38,727 bases of DNA, from contig JAGBRZ010000068.1 of NCBI GenBank assembly GCA_017632155.1, positions 1 through 38,727 of the forward strand, read 5' to 3'. The notes under the pieces are model-generated. The model did not search any database. It worked only from the letters and a program-made list of their open reading frames with translations, and had not been told where the DNA came from. The position numbers were made by a program, and so were the translations under genes. Source of the DNA: Clostridia bacterium (GTDB taxonomy: Bacteria > Bacillota_A > Clostridia > Oscillospirales > CAG-272). Of the stretch, positions 22,363 through 31,100 are shown in pieces; positions within the stretch are counted from its first letter, which is position 1, and each line of letters begins with the position of its first letter.

Positions 22363-22388
22363 AGAGGGACGGTCAAGCCGTCCCTCTT
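22363..22388. terminator. hairpin after the major capsid gene
   Basis: A perfect 10-bp stem, AGAGGGACGG (22363-22372) with CCGTCCCTCT (22378-22387), loop TCAAG, followed only by a short T-rich tail. It may terminate partly or protect the capsid message 3' end. This fits high capsid expression. Confidence 0.72.
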
Positions 22389-22406
22389 ATCATAAAAGGA
22401 GAATTT

Positions 22407-22760
22407 ATGAATAACGAATTATTCACCGTCAAGCCGAGTTTGAATCAGTATTACGGACGAACGGTCACGAAAGACACAGAGTTTGACGAAAGGACCGAGA
22501 ACGGCGAAATACACCAAACGCTTAAGAATTGCGTATTAACCACGGAAATCAATAGAGAGTGGGAGAACGGCGGTATTAAGAACACTTTGCGAAGTGTGCA
22601 GACCGAGGAACTTCCCGAGGGAACGATTATCATCTGGAGCGAATTGCAGGGCTATATCGTGCCTAACGTTCCGATGTATAAGCTGAAAGACCTTGAAGAA
22701 GAGATCAGAGAGATCAAAGAAATATATAAAGAAAATACGGACATAAACCCTAAAGGGTAA
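22407..22760 (+). CDS. hypothetical structural protein
   Basis: A 117-residue protein starting MNNELFTVKPSLNQYYGRTV, mainly beta in its first 85 residues (including ELPEGTIIIWSELQGYIVPN), and ending in a charged helix. AAAGGAG precedes the ATG. It lies between two hairpins just after the major capsid gene, which suggests a head decoration or minor virion protein. No family recognised. Confidence 0.65.
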   Translation: MNNELFTVKPSLNQYYGRTVTKDTEFDERTENGEIHQTLKNCVLTTEINREWENGGIKNTLRSVQTEELPEGTIIIWSELQGYIVPNVPMYKLKDLEEEIREIKEIYKENTDINPKG

Positions 22761-22816
22761 TAAATATATAAATGCCCCGATATTATGGGGAATCCAAGGC
22801 GGATAGCCATAACAAC

Positions 22817-22845
22817 GGGGGAGTGCAATTCTCCCCCACATTTTT
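22817..22845 (+). terminator. hairpin/terminator upstream of the fibre pair
   Basis: GGGGGAG (22817-22823) pairs with CTCCCCC (22831-22837), followed by ACATTTTTG. A second small stem (CCCC...GGGG near 22774-22790) precedes it. It is probably a partial terminator separating capsid and fibre messages. Confidence 0.62.
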
Positions 22846-22862
22846 GTATTTGAGGTGAGAAA

Positions 22863-23393
22863 ATGTATCAAGTAAACGATGATATGTCAATCTACGTCAC
22901 AAGGGGAGATATAGTAAATCTTGCCGTAACGGCAGAGGACAACGGAGAACAGTATATATTTAAAGCTGGCGACTTGGTTAGGATAAAAGTTTTTGCAAAA
23001 AAGGATTGTGATAGCGTTGTGCTTCAAAAGGATTTTCCTGTTGTAATCGCAACAGATACCGTTGAAATCTTTCTTGACGAGAACGACACAAAGATAGGCG
23101 TGGTTATCAGCAAGCCGCGCGATTATTGGTATGAAATAGAGCTAAATCCTCTATCTGATCCGCAAACGATAATAGGCTATGACGAGGACGGAGCAAAGGT
23201 ATTCAGGCTTTTGCCTGAGGGCAGAGACTTGACCGAGAACGATCCCGTTATAATGCCCGAGGATATCCCCGTAGTCGATACGGAGCTTAGCCTATACTCC
23301 AAACGTCCCGTAGAAAATCAAGCGGTTACAAAAGCCTTGCTACGCTTGGAAAATGAGATAAAAGGCTTAAAGGAGGCAATGGTCAACGTATGA
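22863..23393 (+). CDS. BppU-like beta-sandwich virion protein
   Basis: A 176-residue protein. The N-terminal half has the pattern of BppU-type virion domains: MSIYVTRGDIVNLAV, EQYIFKAGDLVRIKVF, then strands to about residue 125. The end is a helix (VTKALLRLENEIKGLKEAMVN) that could trimerise. It overlaps the next gene by four bases, and the two may form a fibre with its attachment domain. The location directly after the capsid genes suggests a head fibre, but a tail appendage is possible. Confidence 0.72.
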   Translation: MYQVNDDMSIYVTRGDIVNLAVTAEDNGEQYIFKAGDLVRIKVFAKKDCDSVVLQKDFPVVIATDTVEIFLDENDTKIGVVISKPRDYWYEIELNPLSDPQTIIGYDEDGAKVFRLLPEGRDLTENDPVIMPEDIPVVDTELSLYSKRPVENQAVTKALLRLENEIKGLKEAMVNV

Positions 23394-24760
23394 ACGGAAA
23401 CATAAAAAGCAACAGTCTGCGCGGCAAGATTTCAGCTCATGGCGTAATATATGGCAAGGACGCATATGAACTCGCTGTAATGAAAGGCTTTGACGGAACA
23501 TTGGAAGAATGGATCGATTCTCTTAAGGGCGAGCAAGGCGAAGCTGCGTTTATACGCTATTCCGCACACGCAGATGACTCTAACTTCACAGAGAAATGGA
23601 GCGAGGGACAACGCTATATCGGTTTTGCCACGGGGCAGACCGCGCCGACAGATAAGAACGGCTACACATGGTTGGATATTTGCGGTAAAGGATACGTAGA
23701 CTCTGCCAAAGACGAGTTAAAGGAATACGCTGATGACAAAGACCAAACCCTTAAAAGCGAGTTAGAAAAATATGCTGATGGCAAAGACGATGAGCTGAAT
23801 GACAGGATAAACACCGTTGAGATCATAGCTAAAGGTGGAAATTCGGCTGTGTCTTTTGCGGACTATCAAACGATGATAACCGCGCTCAACGGCTTACCGA
23901 AGGATAAATACACCGTCGGTCAAAATGTTATGATAGTGACTCTTGACGTTCCTGATTTGTGGATATCAAATGTTGCGGATACAAAAGTAATTTATAGCTA
24001 TACAACTGACGCTGCTTTTGTTACTAAGCTCAAGGGAAGCGGCTCTGTGAAGGTAGGCTATTTCGTTCTTTCTGCCCTTGAGACGCAGAAGGTCGACCTG
24101 ACGGAGTATGCAAAGACCGACGAGGTAAACGAGAAGTTATCAGAGAAGCTTAACGCGGCTAAAGCCAACGGTTTTTTCAGAGCTTATGTGGTAGGCGTTG
24201 ACGGGAAGCAGGGCGCGACGAGAATATCGGCGCAAAATATGGCGGAGACATTTGCTTACAGAGACACCACGGGAAATTTTAAGGTAAGTGATCCGACAGG
24301 AGATCTATATGCGGCAAATAAGAGGTATGTGGATAAAACTGGCGAAGAGCTCAATCAAAGCCTTAAAGGTATAGGCAGCGTCGCTCTTACGATAAATCCC
24401 TGTGAAGTAAGGTCATTTATGCTAGACTATGACCTTGAGACTAAAAAGTATAAAGGTATAGGTCTATACTGTATATATACATTGGGATCAAGCGCAACCA
24501 ATCTTAAAATTTATGATATAGATAATCAAACACAAAAGACTATAAGCGCACAATTTATGATACTCGCCTTGGCTCCGTATGAAAATGATTACACATGTTT
24601 TAAAGCTACTGTTGTCTGTTATAATGGTGTGCTGGGTAGCGGAGAGTATAGTCGAATTGATACGGCAGTAGGTGAAAATATATATATTTATGCGCCTTCA
24701 GACGCGGTAACACACGTAAGTCATTTTAATGGCGCTTTTGGAATACCTTTTCCAACGTAA
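23390..24760 (+). CDS. fibre-like virion protein with collagen-type hinge
   Basis: A 456-residue protein. Near residues 20-55 is a phage hinge of the form AYELAVMKGFDGTLEEWIDS followed by LKGEQGEA. A coiled-coil segment of repeated EYADDKDQ/KYADGKDD units follows (about 105-145), and then beta-rich domains. The middle contains TEYAKTDEVNEKLSEKLNAA, often seen in trimeric fibre stalks. The last 140 residues are unlike anything I recognise and are likely the exposed tip. The genome position (capsid, BppU-like protein, this, adaptor) suggests a head fibre or receptor-binding accessory fibre. Confidence 0.75.
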   Translation: MNGNIKSNSLRGKISAHGVIYGKDAYELAVMKGFDGTLEEWIDSLKGEQGEAAFIRYSAHADDSNFTEKWSEGQRYIGFATGQTAPTDKNGYTWLDICGKGYVDSAKDELKEYADDKDQTLKSELEKYADGKDDELNDRINTVEIIAKGGNSAVSFADYQTMITALNGLPKDKYTVGQNVMIVTLDVPDLWISNVADTKVIYSYTTDAAFVTKLKGSGSVKVGYFVLSALETQKVDLTEYAKTDEVNEKLSEKLNAAKANGFFRAYVVGVDGKQGATRISAQNMAETFAYRDTTGNFKVSDPTGDLYAANKRYVDKTGEELNQSLKGIGSVALTINPCEVRSFMLDYDLETKKYKGIGLYCIYTLGSSATNLKIYDIDNQTQKTISAQFMILALAPYENDYTCFKATVVCYNGVLGSGEYSRIDTAVGENIYIYAPSDAVTHVSHFNGAFGIPFPT

Positions 24761-24792
24761 ATAGGAACAGCACATAATAATTAACAAAACTT

Positions 24793-24818
24793 CCCCTTGT
24801 TCAGCAACGAGCAAGAGG
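24793..24818 (+). other. hairpin that could hide the ribosome site of the adaptor gene
   Basis: CCCCTTGTTC (24793-24802) pairs with GAGCAAGAGG (24809-24818), with one mismatch, one G-T pair and a six-base loop. The right arm contains part of the GAGGAG ribosome site of the gene starting at 24833, so folding would lower its translation. Confidence 0.45.
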
Positions 24819-24832
24819 AGAAAGGCAAAAAC

Positions 24833-25396
24833 ATGACACTACTCGAAATGAAAAAGAAAGTGTTGGGTCTTATCGAGGAATTAAATCCCGATAGCGAGCT
24901 TTTGACAGATGATCCCGACATAGCAACGAAAATAAATGACGTTATCAATCAAATAATGTTCGAGCTTGCAAGGATCAAGAAGATACCGAAGTACGTGGAG
25001 ATAGAAGCCAGCGCGGGAGATATGCTTGACTTTGAAGCAATCGAAAGCGAATGTGGCTACGAGGTTTATCAAGTCGGCACGATCGGCGGTGTCTCCAATA
25101 TTCCCAAAGCAAGCGGAACTATGTTTAAAATCCTTGAGGGCGGAACGGCAGAGGTTGAGTGCTTTGTATATCCCGAGCGCATAACCGAAAACACAAAGGA
25201 TAAAGCATATGAGTTTGAATTGAGCGCGGACGTACTCGAAATAATGCCCTACGGAATCGCTGCTGACCTGCTTAAGAGTGACGTATCGGCAGAATACGGC
25301 GCGGTATACGCAACGAGATACGAAAGTATGTTACAGAGATTAGACCCGCGCTACCAAACGACCACGGTGTCAATTAGCGGAGGTGTGCGTATATGA
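24833..25396 (+). CDS. head-tail adaptor, P22 gp4-like (predicted)
   Basis: A 187-residue protein, MTLLEMKKKVLGLIEELNPD, with a helical first half (ATKINDVINQIMFELARIKK), a beta middle and a helical end (YGIAADLLKSDVSAEYGAVY). Helical head-completion proteins of this size (P22 gp4 / T7 gp11-type) sit between the portal ring and the tail hub. The frame opens 12 codons earlier, but AGAGGAG precedes the ATG at 24833. The next gene overlaps its end by four bases. Confidence 0.7.
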   Translation: MTLLEMKKKVLGLIEELNPDSELLTDDPDIATKINDVINQIMFELARIKKIPKYVEIEASAGDMLDFEAIESECGYEVYQVGTIGGVSNIPKASGTMFKILEGGTAEVECFVYPERITENTKDKAYEFELSADVLEIMPYGIAADLLKSDVSAEYGAVYATRYESMLQRLDPRYQTTTVSISGGVRI

Positions 25397-27129
25397 GCAT
25401 TGAAACGGGTGATTTAGTACCGAGAATATACGGCGGATTCCGCGGCGTAGACTTTCGCGGAGAGGAAATAAGCCTTGTAAGAAGCCCCGATAGCTTGAAC
25501 GTATGGAAAGACTATAAGCATACGGAAAGCATACGCACGCGCCCCGCGCTTGCGCTTAAACATAGCTTTACCGATACCGTATACGGAATATTCTTTTACA
25601 AGGGCTTTATGATCGTGCATAGCGGCACAAAGCTCTACAAGGTACAGAACGGCGCAAAGACGGAGATATTCTCAGGCGCAAGAGAAGCCGAAAGCAACGC
25701 CTTTATATATGACGATATATGGTATTTCAAGGACGGCAAGCATTATATACAGTATGACGGCAATACCGTTTCGGACGTGGTGGGTTATATTCCTACCACG
25801 TCTATTGGTCGTAAGGCGCAAGGCGGCGGCTCGACACATGAGGACGTAAATATGCTTTCCGACTACCGCATAAATACTTTTCTTGCAGACGGTGTAAATA
25901 AGGAATTTTACCTTGATGTAATAAATGTTGACGATGATTACAAGCCAATAGTTAAGGTCGACGACAAAGCTGTAACGAATTTTACAGTTGATTACGCAAA
26001 GGGGAAAATAACATTTACTACCGCGCCCAAAGCACCAAAAACGGATGGTCAGGACAATGTATCGGTACAGTTCAAAAAAGCCGTTGAAATTAAAGATAAG
26101 AACGGTAACGTTATCGGACATTACCGCGACCTTGTTTTGAAATGCACCGCGCTTCAAGTGTTCGATAATCGTGTGTTTTTTAGTGGCAATCCCGATTATC
26201 CGAATAAGCTTTGGCATTGTAGCTTAAACGACCCAAGTTATTGCAGCGACACAGATTGGTATGCTGAGGGCATGGACGAAGCACGAATAAAGGGCATGGT
26301 GGCAGGAAATAACGCGCTGTGGGTGTTCCGCGAGCCGTCCGAGGCTAACACAAACGTATTCTATCACAATCCAGTTACCGACGATCAATACGGTAAAGTA
26401 TATCCGTCCTCTCATTCAAGCATTACGATAGGCTGTGTCGGAAAGGCTATCAATTTCAATGACGATATTATCTTCTTTAGCGAGCGCGGAATGGAAGGTA
26501 TAAGCGGAGATATTACCACGGAGCAGGTCGCGGCGCATAGAAGCTCTCTTGTGGACCGCAAATTGATCTCCGAGCCTGAGTATGAAAATATGCTCCTTGA
26601 AGAATGGGAAGGATATTTGCTTATATTCATAGGCGATAAGGTATATCTTGCCGACAGCAGAACGGCATTTACAAACGAAAATCATATAGAATATGAGTTT
26701 TTCTATTGGCAGTTAGAGAAGAAAGCAACGAGTGTAAAGGTATATAACGGAATCCTCTATGTCGGCACAGAGGACGGCGTATATACAATGACCGCGACAA
26801 CTGACGAGTACGGTTTTTATATACCTCGCGTAGATATTACAAGCTATTGGACTACGCCGAAGGATAAATTCAAGACTCCGCATAAGCTGAAAACTACGAA
26901 TAAGCGCGGCTGTGTCGTTGAAGCAACGGGTGATATTTCGGTGTATGCAAAGATCGAGGACACAGATTTTGAGCTTATCGGAGTATACGAAAACGTAAAA
27001 GATTATTTTACGAGCAGGATCAAGCGCAAGAAGTGGAAGGATATTCAGCTTAAATTTTATTCAGATACAAGATTTAGCCTTGAAACCGCAACGCTTGAAG
27101 CGTTTGTAGGCGGTTACATTAAACGCTGA
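25393..27129 (+). CDS. tail hub / DNA-stabilisation protein, P22 gp10-like (predicted)
   Basis: A 578-residue beta-rich protein with propeller-like repeated strands (GIFFYKGFMIVHSGTKLYKV, AFIYDDIWYFKDGKHYIQYD, VFDNRVFFSGNPDYPNKLWH, VKVYNGILYVGTEDGVYTMT). It follows the gp4-like adaptor as in podoviruses, where gp10-type hubs close the portal channel. No tape measure is present, in keeping with a short tail. The function is inferred from fold pattern and order. Confidence 0.72.
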   Translation: MSIETGDLVPRIYGGFRGVDFRGEEISLVRSPDSLNVWKDYKHTESIRTRPALALKHSFTDTVYGIFFYKGFMIVHSGTKLYKVQNGAKTEIFSGAREAESNAFIYDDIWYFKDGKHYIQYDGNTVSDVVGYIPTTSIGRKAQGGGSTHEDVNMLSDYRINTFLADGVNKEFYLDVINVDDDYKPIVKVDDKAVTNFTVDYAKGKITFTTAPKAPKTDGQDNVSVQFKKAVEIKDKNGNVIGHYRDLVLKCTALQVFDNRVFFSGNPDYPNKLWHCSLNDPSYCSDTDWYAEGMDEARIKGMVAGNNALWVFREPSEANTNVFYHNPVTDDQYGKVYPSSHSSITIGCVGKAINFNDDIIFFSERGMEGISGDITTEQVAAHRSSLVDRKLISEPEYENMLLEEWEGYLLIFIGDKVYLADSRTAFTNENHIEYEFFYWQLEKKATSVKVYNGILYVGTEDGVYTMTATTDEYGFYIPRVDITSYWTTPKDKFKTPHKLKTTNKRGCVVEATGDISVYAKIEDTDFELIGVYENVKDYFTSRIKRKKWKDIQLKFYSDTRFSLETATLEAFVGGYIKR

Positions 27130-27141
27130 GGAGGGATATAA

Positions 27142-28086
27142 ATGGGTGCAGATTTAAACATCACCGAAGAAGATCTGAACGCGGTCAAGACAGAGGGGCA
27201 AGCAAAGCTCGATGACGACGCGGCTATGTGGAACGATCGCATAACAGAAGGCGAGAAGATCTATAACGACGCAATAAAAGAGATCGGTGTACAGGACTCA
27301 AACGGTAATTGGACTGAGGGGTCGTGGGCGGACAAGCAGACCGACATAGCGAACGAAAACCTTGACTATACGCTTGATACGATAGAACAGCAGAGAGAGC
27401 AAGCGAAAAAGGACTATACCAAAGAGCAATCTGGCGCGTGGGTAGATTATCAAAAGCAGATCAACCCATACGGCGTAAACGCCGAAAAAATGGCTTCTAT
27501 GGGTATGACGGGCACGGGATATAACGAAAGCTCACGAGTCAGTATGTATAACACATATCAAAACCGTGTTGCAACGGCGCGAGAGGTCTTTGCGCGCGCG
27601 AATTTGGACTACGACAACGCTATTAGAGAAGCACAGCTGCAAAACAACTCCGCTTTAGCTGAGATCGCGTATCAGGCGTATCAAGACCGCCTTGAACTCA
27701 CTTTGGAGGGCTTCCAAGTTAAAAACACGCTTCTTGCGCAAAAAGCTGAGAGTCAAAGAGCGATACGAAACGAATACTTCAACAGGTGGAAAGCTATCCT
27801 CGATCAGATCAATACGCAAAAGGCGCTTGAAATTCAGGAAGGAATTATTGATAAAGGAGGGGACGAGGCTAAAGATGAAGAAAACGCTAACACCTTAAAA
27901 AATAATAGCATCGCCGATCTTCCAATAGATATAAAGAGTCTTTTCTCTTTGGGATATGGTACAATTACGCCAGAAAAGTTAGCGGAGTTGGTAGAGAGTG
28001 GAAAAGTCATAGAGTATATTGATTCTTCAACAATGCAAAGGAAGTTTAAGAAAGCTCCCCCTTTACCTTTGCCTACCTTGCACTGA
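27142..28086 (+). CDS. coiled-coil virion protein (internal or ejection type, predicted)
   Basis: A 314-residue protein, almost all helix, with long coiled-coil stretches (NLDYTLDTIEQQREQAKKDY, LQNNSALAEIAYQAYQDRLE). The middle carries the recurring gut-phage segment INPYGVNAEKMASMGMTGTG-YNESSR. The extreme C-terminus, KKAPPLPLPTLH, is Pro-rich. It lies between the hub and the giant protein, where podoviruses keep ejection proteins. GGAGGG precedes the ATG. Confidence 0.68.
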   Translation: MGADLNITEEDLNAVKTEGQAKLDDDAAMWNDRITEGEKIYNDAIKEIGVQDSNGNWTEGSWADKQTDIANENLDYTLDTIEQQREQAKKDYTKEQSGAWVDYQKQINPYGVNAEKMASMGMTGTGYNESSRVSMYNTYQNRVATAREVFARANLDYDNAIREAQLQNNSALAEIAYQAYQDRLELTLEGFQVKNTLLAQKAESQRAIRNEYFNRWKAILDQINTQKALEIQEGIIDKGGDEAKDEENANTLKNNSIADLPIDIKSLFSLGYGTITPEKLAELVESGKVIEYIDSSTMQRKFKKAPPLPLPTLH

Positions 28087-28112
28087 AATAACAATAACCG
28101 AGGTAAATGATT

Positions 28113-31100
28113 ATGAGTTTTATATCTGATTATGAAAATGCCAGAAAAAAGCTACAGGCAAATAGATTAAAAAATATATCAAAAAAAGGAAATACGCCTA
28201 TTGTCGCTCCAACTGCAGAAGAACTTACCAAACAAGAAAAGAAAGACGGCGGGTGGTTTAAGTCAGGCGCGTTTGATGATGGATATGATTTCGGAGATAT
28301 AACAAAGTCGCTTGTATCTACCGTCGGAGATTTCGGCATAAACGCCGCAAAAGGCGTGGTTGGCATGGTCGAGGGCATTACCGACTTAGCTATGTATGGT
28401 ATGGGAGCTTTAGAGGAAGCAGGAGCTATACGAAGTGGCGCAAGTATAGTTGGTAGTGGTAGCATAAAAGATGCGGCTAAGTGGAATATGACCGAGGATA
28501 TTTTTAGCGGAGTAGAAGAAGCAACCAATAAAAATTCATTCTTTGACGATAAAATGGATAGCGTTTCACAAGGTATCGGTCAAGTCGCGGCTATCATAGC
28601 AACGGGCGGTATCGCAGGCGCGGCAGGAGCGACCGCGGCAGGAGCAAGCGCGATAACAACGGGTGTAATGGGTGCAAGCTCTATGGGTAGCGGTATGAGC
28701 GAAGCATATCAAAGTGGAGCAACCGATAAAGAAGCTGTGACATACGGTGTTATTTCTGGCGTAGTAGACGCAGGTACAGAAATGTTATTTGGTGGCTTGG
28801 GTAAAACTGTAAAAGCCGTTGGACTAAGTAAGGGCGTTTCTTCTCTCGATGATGTGTTTGCGAAAAAGCTGAGTAGTAAAATAAGCAATCAAACGGCAAA
28901 AACCTTGACCGAATTTGGAGTAAAAGCGTCGGCAGAGGGCTTTGAAGAAGTATTGGCAGGTGTCGGAAGTGCTGTAGGTAAAAAGCTAACCTATATGAGC
29001 GAGGAAAAATTATCACAACTCATAAAAGACGAACGCTTGTTAGATCAGTTTGTAGTCGGTGCGGTTACAAGTGGCGTAATGCAAAGCGGAATTGTGCCAA
29101 AAACTAAAAGCGGAAGCTTGCGAGAATCCATTGAAACGGGGCGCGATTTCATTGACGGATTTACTGCCAACGAGCAAAAGGTGCTTGACAGCGTTTATAA
29201 TGAACGTGTCGCAGAAGCCGAAAAAGACGGCAAGAAGCTGACGAAAAAGGAAAAGAACGAGATATACGACCAAGTACAGAAAGAACTGAAAAAGGGCTAT
29301 ATCTCTACCGATACAATAGAAAGTGTCCTCGGCGGTGATACCTATAAAACCTATCGTGATACAGTATCGTCCGAAGACGCCTTGATCAATGAGTATGAAG
29401 AACTCCGCAAAATGAAAAAAGGCGAAATGAACGATATACAGCAGGATAGACTTGCGGAGCTTAAGGCTATGAACCTTACGGATACGACTAAGAGGGACAG
29501 CCTTAAGGAGCAGTTACGCAAGGAAGTCTACGGACAGCTGACACGAGACGTTAAGGGTAAAACGCAGACCGATAACTATTTGCTTGAAAGCTATAACGAG
29601 CAAGCGAGACGCGGAAAGGCATTTGAAGCCGACGTATCGAAATATAGCGACGAGCAAGCCGCGGTCGTTCAAAAGGCAATCGACAGCGGAATATTAAATA
29701 ACACAAAAAGGACGCATGAGTTTGTCGATATGATAGCGAAGATATCGGCGGACAAGGGCGTTCCTTTTGATTTCGCCAACAATGAGAAGATAAAGGAATC
29801 GGGCTTTGCGCTTGACGGAAGGGCGGTAAACGGCTACGTCACAAAGGACGGCATTACACTCAACGTCAATTCGTCCAAGACTCTGAATACCGTTGTCGGT
29901 CACGAGATAACGCACGTTCTTGAAGGCACGGAGCTTTACGGCGCGCTGCAAACTGCCGCTATCGAGTACGCGAAAGCAAAGGGCGAATATGACAGCAGAT
30001 ATAAAGCCTTGGAGAGCCTTTACAAGAACGTCGAGGGCACGGATATTGACGCGGAGCTTACGGCTGATTTGATAGGCGACTATCTCTTTACCGATGAGGA
30101 TTTTATAAGAAAGCTCTCGGCGGAGCATAGGAACGTATTTCAAAAGATCTACGACGAAATAAAGTACCTGTGCAAGATAGCAACGGCAGGAAGTAAGGAA
30201 GCACGGCAACTTGAAAAGGTCAAGAGAGTATTCGATAAAGTATACCGTGAAAACGTCAAGGCAAAAGAAAACACCGCCGAGGGCGGTGTGAAGTATTCGC
30301 TTTGTGCGTTTGATGACGGTCAACGTTTTGTCAACATTGAAACAGATCAAAAGCTTTTTGACGGTTTAAGCGTCAAGGAGCAGACGGATTTAGCGACGAA
30401 AATCATAAAAGAGCGTTTTCAAGGTAAAGTTATAGGAATAGAAAACAAGGCTTTTGTAAACGGCAATACTGTTGATGAATTTACTCACCCCGCAAAACAT
30501 CTTGAACCAGATATTTATGAAGCCAAAATGAGAGCGTCAACAGAGCTTGATAATCTAATGGACGCAGGCTTTGGCTTTAGAAATGAAGCTGACGGAAAAT
30601 ACGGACATACGCATTTAGATGCGGTCGGAGGCTTTGATTACTTTGACGTTATATTTAAAGTGGGTACGGAGTACTATCAAGGCGTTATCAATATTAAAAA
30701 CATTAACCGCGGAAAATTGCTAAAGGATATAACAAAAATAAGAAACATCACGCAGGACATGACATCTCGTTATGGGGATAACCCATCGTATGCCTTCCTT
30801 CGTGATGCTTCTATGAATAGTATATCACAAAATTCCGAAAAGTCAACAGAAAATCAAAAAAATTCTTTATCCGCAGAAAATGCCGATATTGCTCCTATAG
30901 GAAACTATAACGTATCGGGTGAGAATGTTGAGGCAAAATATTCTCTTGACAAATATACCGAAAAGCAGTATAATGATTTCGGTTGGGCGAGAGATGCAGA
31001 AGCGATCACCAAAAATGAGCTTGATGATCTATATTCAAAAATACAGGAAAAAGGCTCTTTAAAGAGGTTTCCAAGATCTTCAACCGGTGAGGCTATAATC

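Noticed and set aside
25672..26217. 181-codon minus-strand frame opposite the tail-hub gene
   Set aside because: Shadow of the coding strand: no start signals and a sequence rich in I, Y, V and R as expected of antisense reading.
25393..28086. Tape-measure protein of a long-tailed phage
   Set aside because: The proteins here are propeller-like and short coiled-coil types. No tail-tube or assembly-chaperone frameshift pair is found, and the giant protein has enzyme-like modules with no tape-measure pattern.
29694..30350. 218-codon minus-strand frame inside the giant protein gene
   Set aside because: Antisense to an uninterrupted 7-kb gene, no ribosome site or promoter, odd composition; a chance frame.
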